DNA of 10,971 nucleotides from Bacteroidota bacterium (GCA_029778965.1 JAKPBL010000396.1:1-10971); one strand, 5' to 3'; shown: positions 1-7,116, counted from the stretch's first letter. Translations and numbers: made by a program. Notes: generated by a model from the sequence alone, not told the origin.

Positions 1-1
1 C

Positions 2-2047
2 GCCGCGCATTCGCCGCTTAAATCGCTCACGGAAATAGGTATTGTAGTGGCCGCGCTGAACATGATTCTTTGCACCGTCATGAAAGAATATGGCGCTGCT
101 TTTGCCTGCCTGTTGGCCTGTTGTGCGCTGCTGTTGGCGCATTTCTTACGGCTATATAATAAGGAGGTAATTGCTAAATGGCTGGTTATCATAAGTTTTA
201 ATGCCGGCGTGATGTTCGTCAGCTATTTCGTAGGATTACGATCGGGGGTGTATATGTACTTCTTCCCGGTCATTTTTTCTATGATCTTCCTGATCGACAC
301 CAAATTCAGCAAAAACCTGGTTATCTCCGAAATCGCGACGCTGATCTGCTTTGGTATCACCTATATTATTGCCCCTTATTCGAGAACCAGTTCTTACCAG
401 GGGGAGATCCACTATATATACAATTTTCGTATCAACCTGATCGTATCGCTGATATTGACCGGGCTGGTGGCCTATTCGATCCTGAAAACGCTCAATAACA
501 AAGAAGAAGACCTCATTGGAGAAAAGACCCTTGGTGATACCATTTTCAATACCTCGCTCGATGCGATCTTTATTGTTGACCTCGAAACAAAGCTGGTTTC
601 GGACTGCAACAAAAGGGCACTGGAGCTTTTTGTGCTTCCGCACAAAGAATCGGTCATGCTGATGGACGTGAGCAGTTTGCTCGGCGAAGAGGCGGCGACA
701 CGACTCCAGGCATTTAACCCCGCTGGTTTTACCAACCACTCGCCCTGGTTCGGTAACATGGAATTCTCTACGGCAGAAGGCGCACCATTGTATGCCTATG
801 CCAATTTTGTGGTGTTTGAGCACCAGCGCCGCCGTTACGTGAAGATCAGTATTCTTGATATCACCGAAGTGCGCATCGCAGAAGTGGAAACCATTAAAGC
901 CAAAGAAAGGGCCGAGCGGGCAGCACGGGTGAAATCGCGTTTTCTCAGCAATATGAGCCATGAGCTGAGAACACCGCTGAATGCGATCATCGGCAGCACC
1001 AACCTCCTGTACCAGGATCATTACCTCGACAGCCAGAAGCAGATGCTCGAGATACTCAAGCATTCGTCGGAGCACATGCTGGAACTGGTCAACGATATTC
1101 TCGATTACAGCAAGCTGGAAGCCGATAAAATGGAGCTGGCCAACGAGCCTTATAATCTCCAGGAACTGCTGCATAAGGTCGTTACCAATTTCAGGGGACC
1201 GGTAGCCGCCAAGAACCTGGAACTGCGCACCAATTTCGACGCGGTGAACGGCCTGGTGGTAATGGGCGACGAAATGCGCCTGCACCAGGTGCTCAATAAC
1301 CTTTTGTCGAATGCCATCAAGTTCACTTCCGAAGGATATGTGCAGCTCGAAGTGAAGTCGCTCATGAAGCGCAGCACCAATATCACCCTTTGCTTCAGCA
1401 TTGAAGATACCGGCATAGGCATCGCCCCCGAAAAGCAGCACCATATCTTCGATAAGTTCTACCAGACCGATGCCGAAACCACGCGCAAGTATGGCGGCAG
1501 CGGACTGGGCCTCGCCATCAGCCAGTACATTGTGCAAAAGATGGGCGGCGAACTGAAAGTAGACAGTAAGCCCGGCAACGGCTCCGTTTTCTCTTTCACG
1601 CTCACCATGACCGTGGAAGCTACCCGTTACAGCTATATCGAAGAGCCGGTTACCAAATTTGAAGACCTGGAAAACGTACGCATCCTCGTGGCTGAAGACA
1701 ACCCGGTGAATATGATGATTGTGCGCCGCTTCCTGGGCAAATGGAATGCCGATATAACGGAAGCTGTCAACGGGCTCGAAGCCATCCGGCATTTTGAGGC
1801 CAAACCCTTCGACCTGCTGCTGGTAGACCTTGAGATGCCTGAGCTGGACGGCGCCGGCGTGGTGTCGCGCATCAGGCGCATGGGGTCGGATGTGCCGGTA
1901 ATCGCTTTTACAGCGGCGGTGTACGACCACATGCAGGCCGATCTTATTTACAAGGGCTTCACTGATTTCATTCCCAAACCATTCCGCCCCGACGACCTTC
2001 GCCAGAAGATCATCCAGTACGTAAGCCAGCGCCGCAAAACCGCGTGA
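2..2047 (+). CDS. Hybrid sensor histidine kinase with C-terminal receiver domain (5' partial)
   Basis: Membrane sensor kinase that should autophosphorylate a His and pass the phosphate to its own receiver; the stimulus is unknown. Residue numbers count from the GTG at 47. Several hydrophobic segments fill residues 1-148 (about 17-35, 44-63, 67-84, 91-108, 130-148). A PAS-like region follows (about 162-280), then a short helical linker. The HisKA H-box is SNMSHELRTPLNAIIG with His305. The ATPase domain shows the N-box NNLLSNAIKF (Asn422), the G1 box EDTGIGI and the G2 box YGGSGLGLAI. The receiver (545-660) has acidic ED at 550-551, phospho-acceptor Asp594 in LLVDLEMPELDG, and Lys644 in IPKPF. 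The frame has no stop back to base 2, and the upstream residues are also hydrophobic, so the true start is probably outside the window and GTG 47 is not a secure start. No output DNA-binding domain is present, so signalling must continue through a partner not seen here. Confidence 0.93.
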   Translation, partial: AAHSPLKSLTEIGIVVAALNMILCTVMKEYGAAFACLLACCALLLAHFLRLYNKEVIAKWLVIISFNAGVMFVSYFVGLRSGVYMYFFPVIFSMIFLIDTKFSKNLVISEIATLICFGITYIIAPYSRTSSYQGEIHYIYNFRINLIVSLILTGLVAYSILKTLNNKEEDLIGEKTLGDTIFNTSLDAIFIVDLETKLVSDCNKRALELFVLPHKESVMLMDVSSLLGEEAATRLQAFNPAGFTNHSPWFGNMEFSTAEGAPLYAYANFVVFEHQRRRYVKISILDITEVRIAEVETIKAKERAERAARVKSRFLSNMSHELRTPLNAIIGSTNLLYQDHYLDSQKQMLEILKHSSEHMLELVNDILDYSKLEADKMELANEPYNLQELLHKVVTNFRGPVAAKNLELRTNFDAVNGLVVMGDEMRLHQVLNNLLSNAIKFTSEGYVQLEVKSLMKRSTNITLCFSIEDTGIGIAPEKQHHIFDKFYQTDAETTRKYGGSGLGLAISQYIVQKMGGELKVDSKPGNGSVFSFTLTMTVEATRYSYIEEPVTKFEDLENVRILVAEDNPVNMMIVRRFLGKWNADITEAVNGLEAIRHFEAKPFDLLLVDLEMPELDGAGVVSRIRRMGSDVPVIAFTAAVYDHMQADLIYKGFTDFIPKPFRPDDLRQKIIQYVSQRRKTA

Positions 2048-2202
2048 GTAATTTGACGATGTGCCTTGTTTTTGCAAGCGGTTTTCTGCGATTCGTAACG
2101 GAGAACATAGCTGCCATAATTGTCCATACGCAGAAGTGAAAACGACAAAAATAACGGCAAAGTTCAGGCTGAAGCGCGCATAATAATGCAATATAAAAAG
2201 CC

Positions 2203-2227
2203 AAAAACCTGCGCATCGCGCAGGTTT
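2203..2227 (-). terminator. Rho-independent terminator of tRNA-Glu
   Basis: Perfect 10-bp stem (2205-2214 pairs with 2218-2227) around a 3-base loop, built on AACCTGCGC and GCGCAGGTT. On the minus strand a T-run follows directly and a second T-run lies a few bases further on. It starts 12 nt beyond the tRNA 3' end, which fits termination of the tRNA transcript. It also sits about 160 bp past the stop of the convergent kinase gene, but the + side has a poor T-run, so termination of that gene here is less sure. Confidence 0.85.
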
Positions 2228-2238
2228 CAATATTTCAG

Positions 2239-2310
2239 TAGCGCGTACGGGAATCGAACCCGTCATTCTTCCGTGAAAGGGAAGCGTCTTAACCGATTGA
2301 CCAACGCGCC
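2239..2310 (-). tRNA. tRNA-Glu (anticodon UUC)
   Basis: Folds by hand into a complete 72-nt cloverleaf on the minus strand. The acceptor arm GGCGCGT pairs with ACGCGCT (first pair a G-U wobble), with discriminator A. The D-arm has stem GTC/GAC. The anticodon stem is CTTCC/GGAAG with loop CTTTCAC, giving anticodon TTC, which reads Glu codons GAA/GAG. The variable loop is four bases. The T-arm is ACGGG/CCCGT with loop TTCGATT. CCA is not encoded and must be added by CCA transferase. The gene is monocistronic: a promoter matching the Bacteroidota consensus lies just upstream and a hairpin terminator just downstream. It is divergent from gap and convergent with the histidine kinase gene. Confidence 0.96.
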
Positions 2311-2328
2311 ATTTTCCTTTTGGGAGTG

Positions 2329-2359
2329 CAAAGATAGGCCCGGCGGGTATCCCCCCAAA
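2329..2359 (-). promoter_or_regulatory. Bacteroidota-type promoter of tRNA-Glu
   Basis: On the minus strand, TTTG (2356-2359) is followed after exactly 19 bases by TATCTTTG (2329-2336), a full match to the Bacteroidota primary-sigma consensus TTTG-N19..21-TAnnTTTG. The -7 box ends 18 bases upstream of the tRNA 5' end, leaving room for a short leader. The match is seen directly; use as a promoter is inferred. Confidence 0.8.
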
Positions 2360-2375
2360 AAATATTTTCTAAAAT

Positions 2376-2406
2376 TTTCACAGGCTTTCGGTAAATAGTA
2401 ACTTAG
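2376..2406 (+). promoter_or_regulatory. Probable promoter of gap-pgk
   Basis: TTTC (2376-2379), a 19-base spacer, then TAACTTAG (2399-2406). Each box differs from the Bacteroidota -33/-7 consensus (TTTG, TAnnTTTG) by one base, with correct spacing. The -7 box lies 37 bases before the gap start codon. It sits back to back with the tRNA-Glu promoter, with 16 bases between the two -33 boxes. Confidence 0.5.
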
Positions 2407-2443
2407 CGACTCACAATTTTCAAAATCAATCAAAATTGAACTC

Positions 2444-3457
2444 ATGAGCACTGTTAAGGTTGCGATCAACGGTTTCGGAAGAATCGGTCGTCTTGTTTAC
2501 CGCCAGATATACAATATGCAGGGAATCGATGTGGTTGCCATCAACGACCTGACTTCGCCCAAAGTGCTTGCCCATTTGCTGAAATACGACAGCGCCCAGG
2601 GTCGCTTCGACGCTGAAGTGACCGCTACCGAAGATTCTATCGTGGTGAACGGCGACGTCGTGAAAATATACGCCCAGCGCGACCCCGCCCAGATTCCCTG
2701 GGGCGACCACCATGTTGATGTGGTGATCGAAAGCACCGGCTTCTTTACCGATAAGGAAAAAGCCGCCGCTCACCTGAAGGCAGGCGCCCGCAAAGTGGTG
2801 ATCTCCGCACCTGCTACCGGCGATCTTAAAACCGTCGTATTCAACGTTAACCACGATATTCTCGACGGCTCGGAAGACATCATCTCCTGCGCCTCCTGTA
2901 CCACCAACTGCCTGGCGCCCATGGCCAAAGTGCTCGACGACGCCTTCGGCATCGTGCTGGGCAGCATGACCACCGTACACGCCTATACCAACGACCAGAA
3001 TACGCTCGACGCACCGCATCCCAAAGGCGACCTGCGCCGCGCCCGCGCCGCTGCCGCCAATATCGTTCCGAACAGCACCGGCGCTGCCAAAGCCATCGGC
3101 CTGGTGCTGCCTTCGCTGAAAGGCAAACTCGACGGCGGCGCCCAGCGCGTACCGGTTATCACCGGATCGCTTACCGAGCTGACCACCATACTCAAGAAAA
3201 AAGTGACGGTAGATGAAGTGAATGCCGCCATGAAATCGGCCAGCAATGAAAGCTTCGGCTATACCGACGACGAGATCGTAAGCTCCGACGTAGTGGGCAT
3301 GCATTACGGCTCGCTGTTCGACGCCACCCAAACCAAGGTGATCAGCGTAGGCGACCAGCAGATCGTGAAAACCGTTAGCTGGTACGATAACGAGATGAGC
3401 TATGTAAGCCAACTGGTTCGCACCGTTAAATATTTCGCGGGACTGATCAGCAAATAA
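2444..3457 (+). CDS. gap: Type I glyceraldehyde-3-phosphate dehydrogenase
   Basis: Cytoplasmic glycolytic enzyme: oxidises glyceraldehyde 3-phosphate with phosphate and NAD to 1,3-bisphosphoglycerate. The 337-aa product is the usual full length. The N-terminal NAD-binding fold begins [11 protein letters not shown]. Asp35 in AINDLT, at the end of the second beta strand, indicates NAD rather than NADP preference. The catalytic signature [12 protein letters not shown] carries Cys152, and the partner base is His179 in [10 protein letters not shown]. The phosphate-binding segment [22 protein letters not shown] and the C-terminal [16 protein letters not shown] motif are present. The start is the first ATG in the frame and matches the family N-terminus; no Shine-Dalgarno sequence precedes it, only AT-rich leader. 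pgk follows after 7 bases, so the two are almost certainly co-transcribed and catalyse consecutive steps. Confidence 0.98.
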   Translation: MSTVKVAINGFGRIGRLVYRQIYNMQGIDVVAINDLTSPKVLAHLLKYDSAQGRFDAEVTATEDSIVVNGDVVKIYAQRDPAQIPWGDHHVDVVIESTGFFTDKEKAAAHLKAGARKVVISAPATGDLKTVVFNVNHDILDGSEDIISCASCTTNCLAPMAKVLDDAFGIVLGSMTTVHAYTNDQNTLDAPHPKGDLRRARAAAANIVPNSTGAAKAIGLVLPSLKGKLDGGAQRVPVITGSLTELTTILKKKVTVDEVNAAMKSASNESFGYTDDEIVSSDVVGMHYGSLFDATQTKVISVGDQQIVKTVSWYDNEMSYVSQLVRTVKYFAGLISK

Positions 3458-3464
3458 TCCATCC

Positions 3465-4661
3465 ATGTCAGCATTCAGCAACCACAATTTCGCCGGCGAA
3501 AAAGCGCTTATCCGCGTTGATTTCAACGTGCCGCTCAACGACAAGCTGGAGATTACCGACGATACCCGCATGCGGGCAGCGCTGCCTACCATTCGCAAGA
3601 TCCTTGCCGATGGCGGCCGGGTTATCCTGATGAGCCACCTGGGTCGTCCGAAAGACGGGCCGACTGACAAATACTCGCTCCGGCACCTGGTGAAACACCT
3701 CGGCGAATTATTGCCGGGCGTAAAGGTCCATTTTGCCGACGACTGCATAGGAGAAAAGGCCTCCACCGCCGCCAATGCGCTTGGCGCTGGTGAAGTGCTG
3801 TTGCTGGAGAACCTTCGCTTTTATAAGGAAGAAGAAAAGGGCGACAGGTCGTTTGCCGAAAAACTGGCCACGCTGGGCGATGTATATGTAAACGATGCCT
3901 TTGGCACTGCACACCGCGCGCACGCTTCAACAGCCGTGATCGCCGCATTTTTTCCGAAGAGCAAACGAATGTTCGGGCTGCTGATGGAAGGAGAAGTGGC
4001 CAGCGCTGAAAAAGTATTGCACGAGGCGGCAAAGCCTTTTACCGCCATTATTGGCGGCGCCAAGGTGAGCGACAAGATCCTGATCATCGAGAACCTGCTG
4101 GAAAAAGCCACCGATATCATCATTGGCGGCGGAATGGCGTATACTTTCATGAAAGCACAGGGGGGTAAGATCGGTAAATCACTTTGTGAAGAAGACCGGC
4201 TGGAAACCGCCAACGAGTTGCTGAAGAAAGCGGCCGCTAAAGGCGTAAACATCCATCTCCCGTCAGATTCTATCGTGGCCGATAATTTCAGTAACGATGC
4301 CAATATCTCTACGGCGCCCAGCAATGCCATCCCCGATGGCTGGATGGGACTGGACATTGGTCCCCTGGCGGCGGAAGAGTTTGCCAATGTGCTGAAGCGC
4401 TCCAAAACCATTCTCTGGAATGGCCCCATGGGGGTTTTCGAAATGCCGAAGTTCCAGCACGGAACCCGCAGGGTGGCCGAAGCAGTGGCCGAAGCCACTG
4501 CCGCCGGCGCGTTTTCGCTGGTAGGTGGCGGCGATTCGGTAGCGGCCGTAAACCAGTTCGGTTTTGCCGATAAGGTGAGTTATGTGTCTACCGGTGGTGG
4601 CGCTATGCTGGAATACTTTGAAGGAAAAGAGCTGCCGGGCATAGCGGCGGTGAAAGCCTGA
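3465..4661 (+). CDS. pgk: Phosphoglycerate kinase
   Basis: Cytoplasmic glycolytic enzyme that transfers the acyl phosphate of 1,3-bisphosphoglycerate to ADP, making ATP and 3-phosphoglycerate. The 398-aa product is normal length and carries every family landmark in order: [10 protein letters not shown] near residue 17, the 3-PG-binding SHLGRPKDG near 57, [35 protein letters not shown] in the hinge region, [18 protein letters not shown], and nucleotide-binding GGGDSVAAV (about 354) with [13 protein letters not shown] near the C-terminus. It is the distal gene of the gap-pgk operon (7-base gap) and is followed within 16 bases by a strong terminator. Nothing in the sequence looks damaged. Confidence 0.98.
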   Translation: MSAFSNHNFAGEKALIRVDFNVPLNDKLEITDDTRMRAALPTIRKILADGGRVILMSHLGRPKDGPTDKYSLRHLVKHLGELLPGVKVHFADDCIGEKASTAANALGAGEVLLLENLRFYKEEEKGDRSFAEKLATLGDVYVNDAFGTAHRAHASTAVIAAFFPKSKRMFGLLMEGEVASAEKVLHEAAKPFTAIIGGAKVSDKILIIENLLEKATDIIIGGGMAYTFMKAQGGKIGKSLCEEDRLETANELLKKAAAKGVNIHLPSDSIVADNFSNDANISTAPSNAIPDGWMGLDIGPLAAEEFANVLKRSKTILWNGPMGVFEMPKFQHGTRRVAEAVAEATAAGAFSLVGGGDSVAAVNQFGFADKVSYVSTGGGAMLEYFEGKELPGIAAVKA

Positions 4662-4676
4662 TGAATGAAATATTTT

Positions 4677-4705
4677 AAAGGCCATCCAACCGGGTGGCCT
4701 TTTTT
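4677..4705 (+). terminator. Rho-independent terminator of gap-pgk
   Basis: An 11-bp stem (4677-4687 with 4692-4702, including one T-G wobble) around the loop AACC, built on GGCCATCC and GGGTGGCC, runs into a run of six T. It starts 15 bases after the pgk stop codon and closes the glycolytic operon before lemA. Confidence 0.92.
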
Positions 4706-4775
4706 AATGTCTCATATTTTTTGACTGAATTATATATGCATAGCTTAATTTTAAATATCAACTAAATTATTTGCG

Positions 4776-5366
4776 ATGAATTCCAAGAACCTCCTTCTTA
4801 TTGTTATTGCAGGCGCTATTTTGCTGCTGGGCGGCTGCGGTTGTACGGGTTACAACAAAATGGTGGGGCTCGATGAAACCGTTAAGAATAAATGGGCCAA
4901 TGTACAGAGCGATTACCAGCGCCGGGCCGATCTCATTCCGAACCTGGTGAATACGGTAAAAGGCGCTGCCAATTTTGAGCAGGAAACGCTGACCAAAGTA
5001 ATGGAAGCCAGGGCCAAAGCTACATCGGTTACCATTGATCCGTCGAATATCACCCCCGAGAAACTGGCCGAGTACCAGCAGGCACAGGCCGGCGTAACCG
5101 GTGCGTTGGGTCGTTTGATGGCAGTGGTGGAGAACTACCCCGACCTGAAGGCCAACCAGAACTTCCGCGATCTGCAGGCGCAACTGGAAGGAACGGAAAA
5201 CCGGATAAAGGTGTCACGCAACGATTTTAACGAGGCAGTTCAGTCGTACAATACATCGGTCAGAACTTTTCCCAATAACATCTTTGCCAATATGTTCGGC
5301 TTCCACGTGAAAAATGGTTTTGCTGCCGATCCCGGTGCGGAAAAGGCGCCTTCTGTTCAATTCTAA
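4776..5366 (+). CDS. lemA: LemA family protein, probable lipoprotein
   Basis: The 196-aa product matches the LemA family in length and motifs: VQSDYQRRADLIPNLVNTVK (about 43-62), the helical segment YPDLKANQNFRDLQAQLEGT (121-140) followed by ENRI, and YNTSVRTFPNNIFA near 158-171. The N-terminus is a hydrophobic stretch (5-18) ending LLGGC, so Cys21 may be lipidated by the lipoprotein pathway; alternatively it is a plain N-terminal anchor as in other LemA proteins. The bulk is expected to be a helical bundle outside the inner membrane. The biochemical role of the family is not established. It is first of three + strand genes; a TPM-domain gene starts 10 bases after its stop. The lemA plus TPM pairing is recurrent in bacteria (family knowledge). 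The leader is AT-rich without a Shine-Dalgarno sequence. Confidence 0.93.
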   Translation: MNSKNLLLIVIAGAILLLGGCGCTGYNKMVGLDETVKNKWANVQSDYQRRADLIPNLVNTVKGAANFEQETLTKVMEARAKATSVTIDPSNITPEKLAEYQQAQAGVTGALGRLMAVVENYPDLKANQNFRDLQAQLEGTENRIKVSRNDFNEAVQSYNTSVRTFPNNIFANMFGFHVKNGFAADPGAEKAPSVQF

Positions 5367-5376
5367 ACCGGCGCTG

Positions 5377-5838
5377 ATGGCATTTTTCTCCCTTGGGAAA
5401 AAAGAGCGGTTCCTGACGCACGATGAGGCGGCGCGCATTGTAGAGTCCATTCTCGCCGCTGAAAAAAAGACCAGCGGCGAGATCAGGGTATTTATTGAAA
5501 GCCGGTGTAAATACGTCCGCCCGGTTGACCGTGCAGCGGAAATATTCTGGAACCTGCAGATGGACCATACCGAACACCGTAATGGCATCCTGGTATATGT
5601 GGCTTCGCTCGACCACCAGGCGGCGTTATGGGGCGACGACGGTATTCACCTCAAGACCGGCGAAACTTTCTGGCAAGAGGAGATGGGCAAGTTGCTCCAC
5701 CATTTTCGCGGCAACGCCTATGCCGACGGCATCCGGCTGGTGATAGAAGACCTCGGGGAGGTATTACACCGGTATTTTCCTTATGAAGCAAAAACCGATA
5801 AGAATGAGCTGCCCGACGACATCGTTTTCGGCGACTAA
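5377..5838 (+). CDS. Short TPM-domain protein without signal peptide
   Basis: A 153-aa product with TPM-fold (Pfam TPM_phosphatase, formerly DUF477) signatures: an early helix HDEAARIVESILAAEKKTSG, strand GEIRVFIES, then RNGILVYVASLDHQAALWGD followed by GDDGIHLKTGETFW and the helix NAYADGIRLVIEDLGEVL. It has no signal peptide or membrane segment, so it is predicted to be cytoplasmic or tethered only through partners. The ATG at 5377 is preferred over one at 5314, which would overlap lemA by 53 bases and add residues foreign to the family; with 5377 the gene begins 10 bases after lemA. It lies between lemA and a longer exported TPM protein, so a joint role is likely. The specific function is unknown. 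Confidence 0.85.
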   Translation: MAFFSLGKKERFLTHDEAARIVESILAAEKKTSGEIRVFIESRCKYVRPVDRAAEIFWNLQMDHTEHRNGILVYVASLDHQAALWGDDGIHLKTGETFWQEEMGKLLHHFRGNAYADGIRLVIEDLGEVLHRYFPYEAKTDKNELPDDIVFGD

Positions 5839-5856
5839 TCATTTCAGTGCCCGATC

Positions 5857-6645
5857 ATGAAACGCTTACTGTTCATATTGTCTTTTCTCCTGTTGCTGGC
5901 AGGTGGTTATGCGCAGGTATTGCCGAAACCATCGCCCGCAAAGTTGGTCAATGATGCGGCTCACCTGCTGACGCCCGACCAGACAGCTTCGCTGGAGGCC
6001 AAGCTGGTTGCTTACGACGATAGCACATCCAACCAGGTGGTGATCGTAACGGTGCCTACCCTCGGCGATCTCGATCCGAACGACTATGCCACGCGGCTGG
6101 GCCGTTCCTGGGGCGTAGGCGGGCGTGAATTCAATAACGGCGTAGTGATCCTGGTGTCGGCCCCTGCCGAAGGCTCGGGCGAGCGAAGACAAGTATATAT
6201 CACGGCAGGGTATGGCCTGGAAGGCGCATTGCCCGATATTGTCCTGAAGCAGATTGTCGACAACGAAATGATCCCGAACCTTAAATCGGGCAATTATTAC
6301 CGGGCATTCGACGAAGCCACTACCGCTATCATACAGGCCGCTGCGGGGGAATACAAAGCGCCGGAAGGATATAACCGCCGCGGCCAGGGATCGCCGGTGC
6401 CTGCTGGTCTTATCATCCTGTTTGTGGTTATCATCATTATCATTTTCAGCCGGAAAGGCGGTGGCGGTGGTGGTATGATGAGTCGTCGCGGTTATCGCCG
6501 ATGGGGCGCTGGCCCGCCGGTGATCTTCCCCGGTAACTGGGGCGGTGGCGGCAGCGGCTGGTCAGGTGGCGGCAGCAGCGGCGGCGGTTTCGGTGGCTTC
6601 GGCGGCGGTAGTTTTGGTGGCGGCGGCGCGGGCGGAAGCTGGTGA
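5857..6645 (+). CDS. Exported TPM-domain protein with membrane anchor and Gly-rich tail (YgcG-like)
   Basis: A 262-aa product. A cleavable signal peptide spans about 1-19 (hydrophobic core LLFILSFLLLLAGG, then YAQ). The TPM domain occupies about 30-165, with VNDAAHLLTPDQ, QVVIVTVPTLGD, WGVGGREFNNGVVILV, the characteristic VYITAGYGLEGALPD, and NYYRAFDEATTAI. A single transmembrane helix (about 183-198, AGLIILFVVIIIIIF) follows, then a basic patch and a low-complexity tail (200-262) of mostly Gly and Ser, ending GGAGGSW. The architecture is typical of YgcG-type proteins: the TPM domain outside the inner membrane and the Gly-rich tail on the cytoplasmic side (inferred). It is the third gene of the lemA operon, 18 bases after the short TPM gene. 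TPM proteins have been linked to phosphatase activity and photosystem or membrane-protein upkeep elsewhere; the role here is not known. Confidence 0.92.
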   Translation: MKRLLFILSFLLLLAGGYAQVLPKPSPAKLVNDAAHLLTPDQTASLEAKLVAYDDSTSNQVVIVTVPTLGDLDPNDYATRLGRSWGVGGREFNNGVVILVSAPAEGSGERRQVYITAGYGLEGALPDIVLKQIVDNEMIPNLKSGNYYRAFDEATTAIIQAAAGEYKAPEGYNRRGQGSPVPAGLIILFVVIIIIIFSRKGGGGGGMMSRRGYRRWGAGPPVIFPGNWGGGGSGWSGGGSSGGGFGGFGGGSFGGGGAGGSW

Positions 6646-6745
6646 CGGTTTATGGTTGGTTTTAGGTTTGAGGTGGCTGCCGCGTGCGGGATGGGTTTTG
6701 AGCGCGGATCGTTGCAGTTTCACGCGAGGTGATTTTGGGGTTTGC

Positions 6746-6776
6746 GCCAAGACCGCAAAGGGGCAAAGACGCAAAG
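6746..6776 (+). repeat. 31-bp perfect inverted repeat, left arm
   Basis: Begins GCCAAGACCGCAAAGGGG and ends ACGCAAAG; its exact reverse complement lies at 7039-7069, 262 bases away. The match stops sharply at both ends of the arm. Internally it repeats the CGCAAAG / GGCAAAG theme, a GCAAAG-type motif that turns up as dispersed noncoding repeats in many environmental genomes (general recollection, not checked). Confidence 0.95.
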
Positions 6777-6824
6777 GATCGAAATGCAGGTTGTTGGCTT
6801 GCAAGGGGTTGACCGGGTACCAAA

Positions 6825-7038
6825 TCAGCTAGTGGAAGCAAAATACTGTGTAACATCAGCGACAATGTTCTCAATTTTTGCATTGTAAAAGCCTGCACCA
6901 TTCATGCATCCACATTCGACAATAAAATAATCATCGCCGCAGAGGCAGACATCCATGACAAAGACATCGTGGGGCGTATATTGGTAATAGTAAAAAGTTC
7001 ATCTAACAATTGACGATTATTGCTCTCTAAGACATCAT
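6825..7038 (-). pseudogene. Remnant of an ATP-grasp-like protein C-terminus, frameshifted
   Basis: Minus-strand translation of 6998-6825 gives 57 residues and a stop, including TPHDVFVMDVCLCGDDYF, then IVECGCMNGAGFYNAKIENI. This resembles the end of ATP-grasp proteins of the R2K/DUF4343 type, where a strand like FVLDV is followed by an IExN metal-binding segment and SGFY. Just upstream this frame hits TGA (6999-7001), but another frame (7039 down to about 6992) reads DVLESNNRQLLDELF. The two join if one T were added to the five-T run at 6992-6996, so a one-base deletion explains the break. Everything upstream of the right repeat arm is missing, so only about 70 codons of a gene normally several times longer survive. 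The Asn expected two residues after the Glu is Gly here. Hand-counted GC is about 41%, below the neighbours. The family assignment rests on motif resemblance alone. Confidence 0.62.
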
Positions 7039-7069
7039 CTTTGCGTCTTTGCCCCTTTGCGGTCTTGGC
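7039..7069 (-). repeat. 31-bp perfect inverted repeat, right arm
   Basis: Exact reverse complement of 6746-6776, reading CTTTGCGTCTTTGCCCC on the + strand and ending GGTCTTGGC. It marks the abrupt upstream limit of the ATP-grasp-like remnant and abuts the 13-bp tandem duplication. No matching short direct repeat flanks the two arms, so a target-site duplication is not seen. Confidence 0.95.
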
Positions 7070-7093
7070 CTGAACCAAAAGCCTGAACCAAAA
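7068..7093. repeat. 13-bp tandem duplication
   Basis: Two adjacent exact copies of GCCTGAACCAAAA (7068-7080 and 7081-7093), followed by the first five bases of a third copy (GCCTG at 7094-7098). The first copy overlaps the last two bases of the right inverted-repeat arm. Likely a slippage product. Confidence 0.9.
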
Positions 7094-7116
7094 GCCTGCA
7101 CTGCGAGAACCTCTCC

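Larger units (their letters stand above)
6646..7116. other. Convergent intergenic region with inverted repeat and gene remnant
   Basis: A 471-bp gap between the 3' end of the lemA operon and the 3' end of the transglutaminase-like operon. I find no intact gene, no tRNA and no standard hairpin-plus-T-run terminator for either operon. Bases 6646-6745 show nothing recognisable. The rest holds a 31-bp inverted repeat pair, the remnant of an ATP-grasp-like gene between the arms, and a short tandem duplication, described separately. Confidence 0.8.

Noticed and set aside
2048..2202. Possible small gene or terminator between the kinase gene and the tRNA terminator
   Set aside because: No start with a convincing frame and only a weak short stem near 2062-2080; nothing supportable.
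236..2266. A 676-codon open frame antisense to the histidine kinase gene and covering the tRNA
   Set aside because: The + frame encodes clear kinase and receiver motifs; the antisense product is His-rich, has no recognisable domain and runs through the tRNA-Glu gene. It is a codon-bias shadow.
2426..3775. A 449-codon open frame antisense to gap and pgk
   Set aside because: It is the mirror of two unmistakable glycolytic genes and has no domain signature.
4731..4738. TATATATG as a -7 box for lemA
   Set aside because: It is one base off the TAnnTTTG consensus, but no TTG/TTTG lies about 19-21 bases upstream, and the region is so AT-rich that chance matches are expected. A lemA promoter probably lies in 4706-4775 but I cannot place it.
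5314..5376. Upstream ATG start for the short TPM protein
   Set aside because: It would overlap lemA by 53 bases and add 21 residues unlike the family; the ATG at 5377, just after the lemA stop, fits better.
6545..6832. Ala-rich 95-codon + frame overlapping the Gly-rich tail and the intergenic region
   Set aside because: It is a frame shadow of the Gly-rich repeat codons, with no start context or domain.
6736..7080. Insertion sequence or MITE with target-site duplication
   Set aside because: The inverted repeats are real, but the bases flanking the two arms do not form a direct repeat and no transposase is encoded, so a transposon label is not supported.
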